From Valencia hispanica (Eukaryota; Chordata; Actinopteri; Cyprinodontiformes; Valenciidae), in assembly GCA_963556495.2 (NCBI GenBank), contig OY747723.1:16779501-16843500 (forward strand): a DNA stretch of 64,000 nt, written 5' to 3'. This document shows, in pieces, positions 40,141 to 51,615 of the stretch. Within the stretch, counting starts at the first letter, position 1; each line of letters opens with the position of its first letter. Made by a program: the position numbers and the translations under genes. The notes under the pieces were generated by a model. The model worked only from the letters and a program-made list of their open reading frames with translations. It made no database searches and was not told where the DNA came from.

Positions 40141-41697
40141 CAATAGGTGGCTGAAAGATGGGGGCAGATGCAGATAAAGCCTTAATCTTGTTTCTATGTT
40201 GAAAATGCTGAATTTTTTTTTGATCAAAGATTGAAACCCTGGGCTGATTTACAATATAACAGCATTTCAAAACAGTTTGACTACTGTCAATCTCATGCTT
40301 TTGCTTCAAATCATACATTTTCACCATGCAGGGATACAATAACATTCAAAACAGAAATTATTTATACATTTTCTGCTGCAATCATGTCAATTTGACCACT
40401 TTTCCTTTCATCCTGTAAACTGCAGTTCTGTACCACAGGAAGACCTGCAGCTTTTTCTCAGGAAAATTCTTGTCATGTGTTTCACTGGCTGATGAGTGGA
40501 AATGGTTGGTTTTATGACCTCACCTTTCAAATCTCTTAACTCCTTCCAGCAGCCACTTGGTGTGGAGTAATACAATTGCTCTCATCACAAAATACAACTG
40601 ACAGTAACTGGGATAATTGCACCAATGATCCAATTGTACGGCTGCATATTAGCAATGACGGTTGATAGACTTACTTATAAAGCTAATTTGCTTCAACGGA
40701 CTCCCTGCGGGTATTCCTCCCATTTAACGCTTCCCGTTCTGTGCGCTTGTGAGCAAGTGCATTCATAATGTGTCTTCAGGTTTATGTCTGAGTGTACAAT
40801 TTCTTCTTTTTATATGTCTTCGCAATACTTTCAGTTAAGCACTTAGTCATTGGTTAAGTGTCAGGCACAATGATACAAAGGTCACAAAATCTCTTTCAGG
40901 TTGAACTGGTAGCAGTAGGTTTGACCTAAGACATTTGATGGATAGTGATAATAAATATAATAAGATAAGTTTGTTAAAACTAGTCAGCAAAGTCTTGTGA
41001 TTTTACTCGACAACTCCTAAAGGGGCATCTGTTTGTCCTTTGTTACTCTTTAACTGCATGCCAAAGCTTTCAGAGCAAATACTTGTTTTACCAGTCATGC
41101 TCTCTATAGAAACAGAACATATTACATAACAGATTATGCTAAAATGACTGGAGTACATGGTTCTTCCTCCAGATATGGTAAACGTGGTACATAGTCGTCT
41201 TGCTGCGCTGGACACTGTAATCACTTCTCAAACTCAAAGCACTTAGGTTATTTTCACTTGGGGTGCATTATTATTCCAAGTATGCAATGTAATGTAAGAC
41301 CTCTTTAAGTCATGTTTACTTGAATGTGTGAAAGCAGGGTCTTTGGCGACACACCACACTGGGGTAATCGCTTCACTTCAAGTACACATCAGTGAAATCC
41401 ACTTAAAGCCCCTATTGGTGTTTGTTTCAAACAAGTGACCATCTCATTTCTAATGGCTGTACCCTGAGTTCAGCTTCTTTTGCCCTGATATCCAGCTTTA
41501 TCTATATAAAGAGAACGTTTGGCTCTATAAATTTACATTGCTTTGTTTGACAGCCCTATTACACTCAAACACCAATTAGGGCATGCCGATGTGGTAAAAG
41601 TGAATCAATGCAATTTGAAATGTGTAATGAAATTAATTTGTTCTGTCGGTTACAGCTATTTATATAAACAGAAAGTAGTAGGGGCATTTCCTGGACC
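40141..41697. other. No gene recognised
   Basis: Unassigned sequence up to the 3' side of the gypsy element. Confidence 0.4.
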
Positions 41698-41773
41698 TGG
41701 AAACATTGGGGGCTGAGCCCACACCTTGTTTAAAGCCAAATACAGCAATATGTACTTAAAAATGTATTTATGT

Positions 41774-42133
41774 TCAAACTTTAACATGGGAATGTAAAGA
41801 AGAGCTGGAGGAGACAGGTTTGATCTGGGACACATGGAAGACTGGATGAACACAGAGATGGGATGGAATCTTGAGTTGAACTGTAAACGGACTGATGAGT
41901 TTTTTGATGGGGAATGGACCAAGGAGCCTAGGGGCAAGTTTTCTTGGATGGGATCTGAGGGGAAAATCTTTGGACGAGAGCCATACCTGTTGACCTGATG
42001 AATAATGGGGTGCTGGTCGCCTCTTCTTATCCATGTATCGTTTATTTTGAGCAGCTGTGCATTGGAGGGCGGCATGAGCCTGGTTCCAGACACGTCTGAT
42101 GGCACAGATGCGAGCACGGACCAATGGCACCAC
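41774..42133 (-). pseudogene. Gypsy integrase C-terminal region
   Basis: A 120-codon frame ending the pol gene. SGQQVWLSSKDFPLRS (residues about 46-61), PRKLAPRLLGPFPIKK (about 63-78) and a HPVFHVSQIKPV ending are the GPY/F-type module and tail typical of this group. It binds DNA and helps target integration in intact elements. The upstream catalytic core lies in other frames (42274-42480), so no complete integrase can be made. Confidence 0.8.
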
Positions 42134-42273
42134 TGGGTCAGGTAAAGAGTCTGGAAGTAGAGAAGGTTGGTAGCCGAGTGATATTTTAAAGGGAAAGAAT
42201 CTGGTAGCAGAAGAGACGTGAGAATTGTAGGAGTACTCAACCCAGGGGAGATGGATGGACCAGGAAAGTGGGT

Positions 42274-42700
42274 TTAAACAGCAAAGACAATGGAGGGTGT
42301 TTTCAATTTCTTGGTTAAATCTTTCGCACTGACCGTTTGACTGAGGATGATAACCAACGGTGAGTTTGGATGTGGCTCCCAGGGAGGAACAGAGCTGTTT
42401 CCAGTCGGCTGAAATAAATTGAGTACCTCGATCAGAGATGATTTCAGATGGGATTCCATGGAATTTGAAGACGTAAAGAATGAGCTGGTGGACAGTTTCT
42501 GTGGATAAGCGGTGGAAAGTGGTTGCAGGAGACCAGCTGGAGACTGATGGGATGAATAATTTTGGTTGTGGATATGACAGGCTGAAATATACTCTGCTAC
42601 ATCTTTGTTAAGGGATGGCCACCAGAAATATCTGCGAAGGAGAGCAATGGTGCGACTGGTGCCGGGATGACAAGAGAACTTGGAGGCATGGGCCCAGTGG
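42274..42700 (-). pseudogene. Gypsy integrase zinc-binding and core region (frameshifted)
   Basis: In minus-strand frames that change at least once, the region shows the zinc-binding HHCC segment (about 42560-42690) and the catalytic core with a SDRGTQF-type second Asp segment (about 42420-42440) and a GQCERFNQE-type segment carrying the last Glu (about 42310-42335). Frame breaks separate these from the RNase H part upstream and the C-terminal part downstream. Not functional. Confidence 0.65.
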
Positions 42701-42885
42701 ATTGTCCGTGCTCGGATGGCTGAGGGTACATGCAGATGGCCGAGGGTACATACAGACGGCCGGGGGGTCCCCCACCTGGGTCGGGTTCGTTCTGGAGGGC
42801 GTTTCGGATTGATTTTTCAATGTCCCAGTTGAGGGACCAGATAAAACAGGAGGGTGGAAGTATGGTGGTGTCTTCAGGGAGTGAA

Positions 42886-43509
42886 TCATCGGTCTGGTGA
42901 ATTCTGGATAGAGCATCTGTTTTTTTGTTCTTTGATCCAGGACGATAGATGTTGAGGTTGAAAAAGAGAGAAGAAGAGGGACCAGCGGAACTGTCTGGGG
43001 TTAAGTCTTTTGGCAGTTTGAAGGTACGACAGGTTCTTGTGATCAGTCCAGACGATAACTGGGATCTCCGTACCCTGCAGCCAATGACGCCACTCCTCCA
43101 GGGCCAATTTTATGGCCAATAACTCTCGGTCACCGATGTCGTAATTTCTCTCTGCTGGGGAGAATCTCTTGGAGAAGAAGGCACACGGGTGAATTTTGTG
43201 GTCTGAAGAAGATCTTTGAGAGAGAATGGCGCCAACAGCGGTGTCAGAAGCATAAACTTCTAGAATGAATTGTTGTGTTGTATCTGGTTGAGTGAGGGGA
43301 GGAGCCTGGATGAAGGATTCCTTCAAATGTTGAAAGGCGAGATTAGCCTCGGGAGTCCATATGAAAGAATTTTTTGGAGGAGGTGAGAACGTTAAGGGGT
43401 TCAGTGAGTTTACTGTAGTTGATGAAGCGTCTGTAGAAGTTAGCAAACCCCAGGAACCGTTGCAGTTGTTTACGGGTTTCTGGAGCTGGCCAGTTCCTGA
43501 TGGTCTCAA
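42886..43509 (-). pseudogene. Gypsy RNase H region
   Basis: From about residue 39 of this 207-codon frame the sequence is an RNase H domain: [16 protein letters not shown], then [16 protein letters not shown] (first catalytic Asp), [20 protein letters not shown] (catalytic Glu) and [20 protein letters not shown]. In intact elements it removes RNA from the RNA-DNA hybrid. The frame differs from that of the reverse transcriptase, and another break follows RWSLFFS. The first 38 codons are out-of-frame. Confidence 0.85.
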
Positions 43510-44100
43510 TCTTTGCTGGGTCTGCCCTCACCTGCCCGTCTCCCAAGATGAAGCCAAGAAAAGTTATGAATGTAACATGGAACTCACACTTCTCTGCCTT
43601 CACATAGAGACGGTTTTCTAGGAGTCTTTGAAGGACTTGCCGGACATGGATCTTATGTTCTTGGAGGGAACGGGAGAAGATGAGAATGTCATCTAGGTAA
43701 ACGAAGTAAAAGTTTAGAAAATCACGTAGGACATTGTTAACCAGGTTCTGGAAGACGGCGGGGGCGTTGGATAATCCGAAAGGCATAACCAAGTATTCAA
43801 AATGTCCTATGGGTGTTTTGAAGGCATTCTTCCACTCATCTCCTTCCCGAATGCGAACAAGATGGTAGGTGTTTCTGAGATCCAGTTTGGAATAAATGTT
43901 GGCTTGACTGACGGGTTCCAAGGCGGAGGAGAGTAATGGGAGAGAATATTTATTTTTTATGGTGATTTGGTTTAACCCTCTGTAATCGATGCAGGGATGA
44001 AGTGAACCATCCTTCTTACCCACGAAAAAGAATCCGGCACCGAGTGGGGAGGATGAGGGTCGAATGATGCCCGAAATCCAGCGAGTCTTGTATGTAATTT
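43343..44100 (-). pseudogene. Gypsy reverse transcriptase region
   Basis: The true coding part of the 330-codon frame starts near residue 87 ([16 protein letters not shown]). It contains [26 protein letters not shown] (motif A region, with Asn where an Ala or Gly is usual), [15 protein letters not shown] and the catalytic YLDD box at residues 203-206. EKCEFH and [11 protein letters not shown] follow. The palm motifs are intact, but frame changes on both sides detach it from gag-protease and from RNase H. Confidence 0.9.
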
Positions 44101-44240
44101 TCCATAGCTTCTCTTTCTTTGCTGGAAAGATTGTGTAGACGGCCGGAAGGGAGTGGAGCACCAGGCAGAAGATCAATTGCGCAATCAAATGGACGATGAG
44201 GTTGAAGGATGAGAGCCAGATCCTTGTTGAAAACTTTATT

Positions 44241-44495
44241 TCAATCGTGGTATTCATTCGGGACATTAGTAAGCTCAGGGATGGATTCTGGAGTGGATTT
44301 GGGTTCTGAAAAATCCAGTTGAGTAGTGACATCAAAAAGCTGCTGATTCAGCCGACTGATAGTTGTGGTTTGAATGGATAACTGTCGTGATAAATCCTGA
44401 ATTATGACCTCGTGCCGACCCAAAAGTGTGCCTTGCTGAGACACGGCATTCTGAATCTGAGCTGCTGAGTCAGATTGGCCAGATGGTTCTGTCAT
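44241..44495 (-). pseudogene. Gypsy gag N-terminus fused to pol spacer by deletion
   Basis: 85 codons start MTEPSGQSDSAAQIQNAVSQ and include GTLLGRHEVIIQDL, a predicted coiled coil, the usual start of sushi-type Gag. The end, NVPNEYHD then stop, resembles the pol spacer just before reverse transcriptase. So capsid, zinc knuckle and protease have been lost between them, by my estimate more than 1 kb. ATG at 44493-44495 is the likely natural start. Confidence 0.75.
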
Positions 44496-44745
44496 GTTTG
44501 CAGGGTTTTAATGACTCAAAAGGCAAGGTAAGGCAAGGCAATTCAAGGCAATTTTATTTGTATAGCACACTTTCAACAGCAGGGTAATTCAAGGTGCTTT
44601 ACATGATTTGGTGATAAAAATAAAAATAAATAAAAAAAAACACATAAAAGAAATACACATTACACATGATACACAATAAAGCAAGCGAAAGGTCAAAAAA
44701 AAGCAAGAGAGCATGAACACATTTCATACATATGACATCAAGCAT

Positions 44746-45336
44746 TTACTCGAAGGCAATTCTAAACAGATGGGTTTTTAGTCTCGATTTAAAGCAGTTC
44801 AGAGTTTCAGCAGCTCTACACTCGTCAGGAAGTTTGTTCCAGATAAGGGGAGCATAAAAACTGAAAGCTGCTTCTCCATGTTTAGTTCTGAGTCTAGGGA
44901 TGTTTAGTAGGCTAGAATTGGAGGACCTGAGTGGTCTTGGTGGTTGGTACCATGACAACAGGTCTTCAACATATTTTGGTGCTAAGCCATGTATTGATTT
45001 ATAAACTAGTAAAATTATTTTGAAGTCTATTCTCTGAGCTACAGGGAGCCAGTGTAAGGACTTTAGAACTGGGGTGATGTGCTCTACTTTCCTGGTTCTA
45101 GTGAGGACGCGAGCGGCAGCGTTCTGGATCAGCTGCAGCTGTCTGATTGACTTTTTAGGCAGACCTGTGAAGATGCTGTTGCAGTAATCAATCCGACTAA
45201 AGATAAACGCATGGAGGAGTTTTTCTAGGTCGTGTTGCAAAATCAGTCCTTTAATCCTAGAGATCTTCTTCAGGTGATAAAACGCTGACCTTGTTATTGC
45301 CTTTATGTGACCCTGGAGGTTCAGGTCTGAGTCCAT
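44746..45336 (-). pseudogene. L2 LINE protein C-terminal domain
   Basis: In-frame continuation of the reverse transcriptase after the premature stop. SRIDYCNSIFTGLPKKS, QLIQNAAARVLTRTRK, LKSLHWLPVAQRIDFKI, then a SSNSSLLNIPRLRTKHGEAA segment and FKSRLKTHLFRIAFE are the standard end of fish L2/Maui proteins. The natural stop lies at 44746. The 3' UTR with A-rich sequence and the CCTTG tail follows. Confidence 0.9.
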
Positions 45337-45408
45337 TACTACACCTAGGTTTCGAGCCTGATCAGTAGTTTCTAGCTGTATTAATTGAAGCTGTGTGCTG
45401 ACTCTTGA

Positions 45409-46662
45409 TCATTCCTCCTTGGGTCCAAAAATAATCACTTCAGTTTTGTTTCTATTTAGCTGGAGAAAGTTATGGCACATCCATCCATTTATTTGGTCAA
45501 TGCATTGATTTAGGGTTTGAATGGGTTCAGAGTCACCTGGTGACATTGTAATGTAGAGCTGAGTGTCATCCGCGTAGTTATGGTAGCTAATGTTATTGGT
45601 TGCTATAATCTTGCCTAGTGGGAGCATGTAGATATTAAATAAGAGGGGCCCCAGGATGGAGCCCTGGGGCACCCCACATGTGATTTCTGTTCGTTCTGAT
45701 GAAAAGTTTCCTATTGAAACATAGAAGTCCCTGTTCTTTAGGTAAGACTCGAACCAGCCAAGTACTGTACCAGAGAGTCCGACCCAGCTCTCCAGTCGTT
45801 CCAATAAAATATCATGATCAACAGTGTCAAATGCTGCACTGAGGTCCAACAGAACCAGCACTGTGGTTCTTCCACAGTCTGTATTTATGCGGATGTCATT
45901 GAATACTTTGACGAGGGCAGTCTCGGTGCTGTGGTGAGGGCGGAAACCAGACTGAAAAACATCAAAACGGTTTGTCATTGTTATGAAGCCATTGAGCTGA
46001 TGAAACACAGCTTTTTCAATAATCTTACTGATGAATGGAAGATTAGAGATTGGCCTGTAGTTCTGCATTAACGTGTTGTCCAGATTTTTCTTCTTTAGCA
46101 GTGGTTTAATAACTGCTGTTTTTAAAGCCTGAGGGAAGACACCTGATAGCAGGGATGAGTTCACTATTTGAACAAGATCAGACCCAATAACAGGAAGAAC
46201 TTTCTTTAGAAAAGCTGTGGGTAGGATATCAAGACAGCAGGAGGAGGAGCTTAATTGGATAATGATTTTTTCAAGGCTGTTCTGGTCTAATTCGTGGAAT
46301 TCAGACATTTTCTCTACATTGTTGTTGATTGGGGATGGCACTGGTTGTGGGTTCGATATTGAGGTACAGATTGACTGTCTAATTGTTAGAATGTTTTCTG
46401 TGAAAAAGCTGGCAAATTCATTGCAGGCCCTGGTAGAGTTTAGTTCAGGGGCTACTGTCACTAAAGGATTAGTTAGTCTTTCCACTGTTGCAAATAGAGT
46501 CCGTGGACTATTGATGTTTCTGTTGATTTCAGAAAAGAACGATTCCCTAGCTTCTTTTATAGTTAGCTGATATCTATTCAGTCTCTCTTTGTAGATCTCA
46601 CAGTGAACCTGGAGTAGAGTTTTCCGCCATTTTCTCTCGGCTCGTCGACACTCTTTTTTCAC
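45409..46662 (-). pseudogene. L2 LINE reverse transcriptase
   Basis: A 417-codon frame, the longest in the window. [15 protein letters not shown] precedes the palm. Motif A is [11 protein letters not shown] at about residue 273, motif B is [13 protein letters not shown] at about 330, and the catalytic box is YADDTQLY at about 363. All catalytic Asp residues are present. The frame ends in a TGA at 45409-45411 that looks like a point mutation, because L2 protein sequence continues in the same frame beyond it. The start was set by frameshift, so ATG 46662 is not a natural start. Confidence 0.9.
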
Positions 46663-47386
46663 TACGTACCAGTGGATTACTTTTCCACGGAGACTTCTTT
46701 CTACCTGAGACTACTTTCACTTTAGTTGGAGCAATGGAATCCATGATGTCTGAGATTTTCGCAAGGAAATTATCTACCAACTTATTTACTGAGTTTGAGT
46801 TGGGAGATGAGGGGGATGTGGTGGAAGGGTAAATATGTTTAAAGGTTTCTACTGAACTGTCCCCTAGAAAACGCTTTTTTATAGTGGTCTTACTGTGGCT
46901 GGATAATTTAACAGAGATGGTACTTTCAAAGAAAATACAGAAATGGTCAGATAACGCAATATTAATTACAGAGATGTTGGAAATATTTAAACCTTTGCTG
47001 ATAATTAAGTCCAGAGTGTGTCCTTTATTGTGTGTTGGTTGTTTGACATGCTGGATCAGGCTGAAGTTGTGGAGAGTATCATCTAATGTTTTTGCTTGTC
47101 TATCTTGGGGGTTGTCGGTATGGATGTTAAAGTCCCCCACAATGATTAGTTGGTCATAGTCGATACATATTACAGAAAGAAGGTCATTGAAATCATTAAA
47201 GAAGTTAGAGTTACGTTTTGGTGGTTTATATAAACTTAGAAATAACGCTTTGTTAGGCTCATTTATCTGGGTGGCTAGGTATTCAAAAGAATCAAACGTG
47301 CCCAGAGTTACCTTTTTAAAGTTCATTGAGTTGTGAAAGATGGTGGCTACACCTCCACCTCGTCTGTGCTTTCTGTTCTCACACAA
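46598..47386 (-). pseudogene. L2 LINE apurinic-type endonuclease domain (5'-truncated)
   Basis: This is the C-terminal three quarters of the APE-type endonuclease that nicks target DNA for LINE insertion. RRGGGVATIF (residues 8-17) is the region after the TETW motif, which is missing upstream. IIVGDFNIH carries the catalytic Asp/Asn pair, LDLIISK follows, and ALSDHFCIFF carries the SDH motif. The frame ends in shifted sequence after SPWKSNP, where reverse-transcriptase coding resumes in another frame. The first few codons come from the gypsy flank. Confidence 0.85.
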
Positions 47387-47390
47387 AAGG

Positions 47391-48108
47391 AAGCAACAGA
47401 CTCAGAACACCAGACAGTTATTTTGGATATGGTAAAAGATGTTTATAATAAATGTGAAAGTCTCTGGTTGATCACCGGGAAAACGAGTCCACGATGGCAG
47501 GCGGAGGAATTGCAGCAGAAAGTGGATATGAGATGATGTGACGGCATCGTCAGGCAGAGAGTGGATGGTTACTCACAGGATGATTGTAATGTCTGATTCT
47601 TGAGGGAGATAAGTAGGATCCAATGCTGGAGGTGAGTGGAGGCTGGTGTTGTGCTAGGCTGTGTGTGTTTGCAGGTGGAGCAGGCAGACTGGCAGGCAGA
47701 TGGAGAATAGGCAGACCAGCGGAGGTAACGGAGCAGAAGCTGACCAGGAGGGAATCCAGAGAGATCGGTAAGTTGTTTCCAGGAGGTTTCACCATTGGAA
47801 CAGAGATCGGAAGAAGAAACCAACTTCGGAGGACAAAGGAGTCTGGATCAGAATCTGAGAGGAAACCAGGAAGAGTAAACGCACAGAAGTGACAACGGAA
47901 AAACTTTCTGGCATAAATGGTTGGCCGTGTTGCCACGCTAGAAGCGAGAACCATCTGGCATCAGCTTGCAGCCTCAGTCCCTCTTTTGAAGCTGGAGATG
48001 ATGAGCCTAAACGAGCTGCACCTGTCACCAATCTGCCACGCCCCTGCAGAGAAGGTAGCAGAGCACACACACACACAGCAGAAACCAGCAAAACCCAGGA
48101 TCCTAACA
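47391..48108 (-). mobile_element. Putative gypsy 5' LTR
   Basis: Between the L2 insertion and GGACC lies about 718 bp, starting on the minus strand with TGTTAGGATCC. No open frame of interest is present. Its place directly upstream of the gag start, and its TG start, fit an LTR plus short leader. Because no second copy exists in the window, LTR identity is inferred from position. A (CA)n run lies near 48064-48077. Confidence 0.6.
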
Positions 48109-49440
48109 GGACCTGTGTCTGCTGCTCTTTTCATCATTCTCTGTCCTGTCTAGGTAATCTGTAAACAAAGTATAACATCAGATTTCTTTTATCATAATAG
48201 ATGTTATTTAAAAATGTTATGATAAAAGGAACTGACCTTTGCAAAATGATTAGCATTCGAGTGTCATTTTTGGGGGGAAATTGGCTCAATTATATAGTTT
48301 TAACTAGAAAAGCACTGAGAGCCCAGACCTCCACCAAGGCAGCTCAGTCCCAGTTAAGACACCGGTCTTTGCACTCAGAACAAAAGTAAAACTGTTGATT
48401 TATTCAGTCCTGTATTCTAGTTTATTCTTGTAGTATTCTCTGATTTGTTTCCTCCCATACAATCATCAGTCAAAATGTTAAATCAGTCATTGATTAGTCA
48501 GTGATTTTAATCCTGCCCTGCTTTCTGCAGCAGCTCCTTCTATTCTTTGTGTAGATAATAGTCTAATGAATGAAAAGACAAAGAAACAGCTTTAATTTGT
48601 TAGAATTATTTATGGATTTTATGTATTTTTGCTTACTTCAATCTTTAAATCCACATTTTGTGACTCTGATGTGACACATTCGGTCTAGGCCCCGCCCCCT
48701 TTTCATTACAGCCCGGCTTTTATTTTGGTGGTAACACCAAGATCCTCACTGGCCCCCATTTAGCCCTCTTTAAAGAGTTCCTAAATACACCCCTGCTCAG
48801 CAGTCGTAACGAAGTATTTTTAGGCTTATATAAACATTATTATTCAAGCATTATTACCTATAATCATTTTGAATATGACTACTGAATTAAACTCACTTTA
48901 GGGTTAAACACAGTGGGTCTGACCCACATTAATAAACACCGTTATTAATTCAAACTCTTAGAAAAGTCTTTGTTTTGGATCTTATTAATGTTCATATAAT
49001 CTGAAGACATAGAGTATATAAATTGTTTGTTTACCTTTTTTATGTATTGGCCCAAGTATTGCCGCCCACTGCCAGCCGCCACAACTAAAGAATTGTCCCT
49101 CTTATTTCTGTCAAAAATCGTCTGATGTGCATTTTCTTTCAGGACCACTCTAGAGGTTGTATTAAACCCCGGGCTCTCAGCCAATAAGACGAAGATTCCT
49201 CGCACAACTCCTCTCTGATCGGTCATACCGTCGTGCCTCTGTTGCATTCACTGAAGCCAGGAATTTACAACACTGCCTTCTTTATAAATTGTGGTGGGGC
49301 ACCTCAGTTAATGTAAACATAGTCCTTCTGGGGTGAAAAAAAACATTCGGGGCTTGATCAGAAATGTTCGGGGCTAGAGCCGGGAATGCCCAGGCCAGCC
49401 AACGCCACTCGAAAGTAGAATCATTCTGCCATTACAGTTA
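48109..49440. other. No gene recognised
   Basis: Unassigned. Near 49345-49380 a short direct repeat, ACATTCGGGGCTTG then AATGTTCGGGGCTAG, lies next to CCGGGAATGCCC. CCCCGCCCCC occurs at 48692. It may contain unclassified DNA-element ends. Confidence 0.35.
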
Positions 49441-49444
49441 ATTC

Positions 49445-49975
49445 CGGAATTGCGCCGCTCAAGGTGGCAGCATGTTGGAGTAGCTCTGTTACTTTGGTTC
49501 ATATTTTTTTCTTTTTTTAAACTTTAATTCTTCCATTTCTGGTAGAAACATCATTTTTGTGGACAACTATTCTCTTTGTTTTTGAATGCTGTGCAGCTGG
49601 AAGGATTTTTGCTGATACTTTTTATTTTTGGACATTTGTTATGATACATAACCATGGCAACAAGGTGGTTTACAACTGTCAGCAACTGATTAACATCATA
49701 AAAGCTCAAATAATACCTCAACTACTGCCACAAAACGCTGATGAGTTGAAAAGAAGACGCCATAGATCCAGAGCATCCTCTACATCAGACTGTCATACAA
49801 CTACAGAGCGTCTTCAGTCAGAGGCTTCTTCAGATCTGCAGAGCACTACAAGAGATCATCCCTACCCACAGCCATCAGCATCTACAACAAATCTTTGAAG
49901 GAACTTGCATAATGAGTTACAACAACATTTAATTTCCCTTTGGGATTAATAAAGTAATTTTGAACTTGAACTTTT
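49445..49975 (+). mobile_element. LINE (probably Rex1) with both ends and an internal deletion
   Basis: The left part resembles a LINE 5' UTR and start: GCTCAAGGTGGCAGCATG, then a frame with VVYNCQQLINI and LKRRRHRSRAS, which recalls the Y-RQ-LL and RRRRR signature at the start of fish LINE ORF2. It passes directly into the Rex1 3' end (TCTTCAGTCAGAGGCTTCTT, then AACAACATTTAATTTCCC, then TTGAACTTGAACTTTTG as tail). Several kilobases are missing between. Keeping the 5' end while losing the middle is unusual for a LINE. Confidence 0.6.
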
Positions 49976-51194
49976 GAATTAGTACAGTTTTAAAATGAAC
50001 AATTAAAAAAGACGTTACAGCTATATTAAGAAACTGTTAAACCCGGAAATTTAATCCCCACTACAAATTAGATTTATGGACAAAATAAACAAACCAGCAG
50101 GTGTTTACTAGTAGATACTAATTTACCAGTAACTAATAAAAGAAAACTAATTAAAAGGTCATAACCGCTAATTGGCCTTAAAAGTTGAAATTTTGGGCAA
50201 TTACTCAGCAGAACTGAATTCAAAAACCTCTGGTTTATTTTGAATGTTGTCAGCATATTGGAGTATACCTTTCTTGTGATTCTGTTTTTTGAAGTTGTTT
50301 GTTGTTTAGTGTTTGGCCTGCTGTGAAAAAAAAGAAACCTTCTAAAGAGTGGATTGACTGTCACACCCAGGCACCATAGCCACAAATTCAAACTTGCAAA
50401 CCATTCTTCCAAGCTTATTTCTAGGAATATTAAGGCCATTGCTGTCTTTTTTGTATCAATTGTCTTGTTCGTGCCAGGCAATGATCACTTAAATGGTCTC
50501 TTAAAATTACTAGAAAATCGTGCTACGACAGCCCAACATTCTTACATGTAAAAAAAACTTTACATCCACCAACCAGTAGATTTGGCACTAGATGACCAAA
50601 ACCTTGCACTGTAAAGACCTTATTTGGGTGAAATGAATGTTCTTAGCCTGATATATTGAGGTCTATTACCCAGGACCTTTTTTAAAAGTGGTTACTGCAA
50701 TGCATGAGGTGAATGGAAAATCATTTTAAAATTAATAATTACTCATTACCATGACCACATTTAGTATAGCATAGAAAATATTATTGAATAGGTCAGCTGT
50801 GAATAGACAACTTAAACTTTTAGGTGGAAACCATGACCTGTACTGACTACTGTAATAAGCCCAAGTCTCTTTCAGTACATGAAACAAACATAATACTTTT
50901 TCCAACTTATTTAATAAAAATTTTCTCAGAAGTTGAGAAACTGCAAAGCTTTTGCAAAAATAATTTGTTTTAAAGATCGTTTCAATAATTCAAATGTTCA
51001 TGAAAAGTAAATTAATTTCAATAATTGAAGTCAACAAGGGAATCTCAACTATTATGTAGACATAGTGACATATTTGACCAGTTTTAATTTATGACGATGA
51101 ATATGGCTTCCAGCTAATTGAAACTTAACCTTCAGCTTAGAAAAAAATCTAAAAGATTTTTAATACCAAAATTTCACCCTAATGAGAAGTACTC
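49976..51194. other. No gene recognised
   Basis: Unassigned AT-rich sequence. A 135-codon minus-strand frame at 50074-50481 has no domain I recognise. Confidence 0.4.
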
Positions 51195-51615
51195 CAATGT
51201 ACTGTATGCATTCAATTGTTGGTTGTGGTTTCATTGTGTGAATTACAGCAAAAATGCTGGATGGCGTGGAGGCAATCAGTCCTTGGCTCTGCTGAGGTAT
51301 GAAGGAAGCCCAGGTTGCTTTTACAATGACCTTCAGCTCATCTGCATTTGTGGATCTGAGGTTTCTCATCTTTATATTGAGAGTAACCAATATATTCTTC
51401 TTTCTGGACAATGTAGGTCAGGCCAGTTTACATGTCATTCAAGCATGGTAATCTATTGGTCTTATGTTTTTATTTAAGGTTTGTATTAGGTGCAAACCCT
51501 AATTATCAAAATTAATAGAAACACGTTTCAATCTGTAAGCAATCTGTGTAATAGAGAGGTTTCACATTTTGAATAGAATTACTGAAATGAATTCACTTTT
51601 CAAACGCCATTAATG
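51195..51615 (-). mobile_element. Tc1-like relic, same subfamily as at 13 kb
   Basis: The minus-strand frame reads STNADELKVIVKATWASFIP (about 51295-51355) then GLIASTPSSIFAVIH, the C-terminal end of the transposase. At 51555-51605, TTTCACATTTTGAATAGAAT followed by TACTGAAATGAATTCACTTTT matches the outer end in the opposite orientation. The coding middle and DNA-binding region are gone, so both ends survive around an internal deletion. Confidence 0.75.

Larger units (their letters stand above)
44524..47383 (-). mobile_element. L2/Maui LINE, nearly complete, inside the gypsy element
   Basis: The 3' end is the CAAGGTAAGGCAAGGCAATT tail at 44524, and the 5' end is inside the endonuclease coding region at 47383. 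Both sides carry CAAAAGG (44517-44523 and 47384-47390), a 7-bp target duplication. So the LINE landed in the gypsy element's 5' region after that element was in place. Coding is interrupted by only one frameshift (near 46600-46660) and one stop (45409-45411), which suggests a comparatively recent insertion. It is 5'-truncated, lacking roughly the first 70 endonuclease residues. Confidence 0.9.
41698..48108 (-). mobile_element. Ty3/gypsy (Tf1/sushi-type) retrotransposon, broken, with L2 nested in it
   Basis: On the minus strand the order is: a putative 5' LTR starting TGTTAGGATCC at 48108, a gag N-terminus, then reverse transcriptase, RNase H and integrase, ending near 41774. Host-type insertion of an L2 LINE splits the 5' region. 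Most of gag and all of the protease are deleted, and pol is frameshifted several times. No 3' LTR copy was found; the 41698 limit is tentative, set by TG after GGACC (41693-41697), a 5-mer also present just beyond 48108. The gag start and pol motifs point to the fish chromovirus/sushi group. Confidence 0.8.

Noticed and set aside
41656..42240. 194-codon minus-strand frame
   Set aside because: It overlaps the gypsy integrase C-terminus in a different frame. The frame at 41774-42133 carries the recognisable motifs.
45814..46570. Plus-strand frames of 85 and 117 codons
   Set aside because: Shadows of the L2 reverse transcriptase on the opposite strand.
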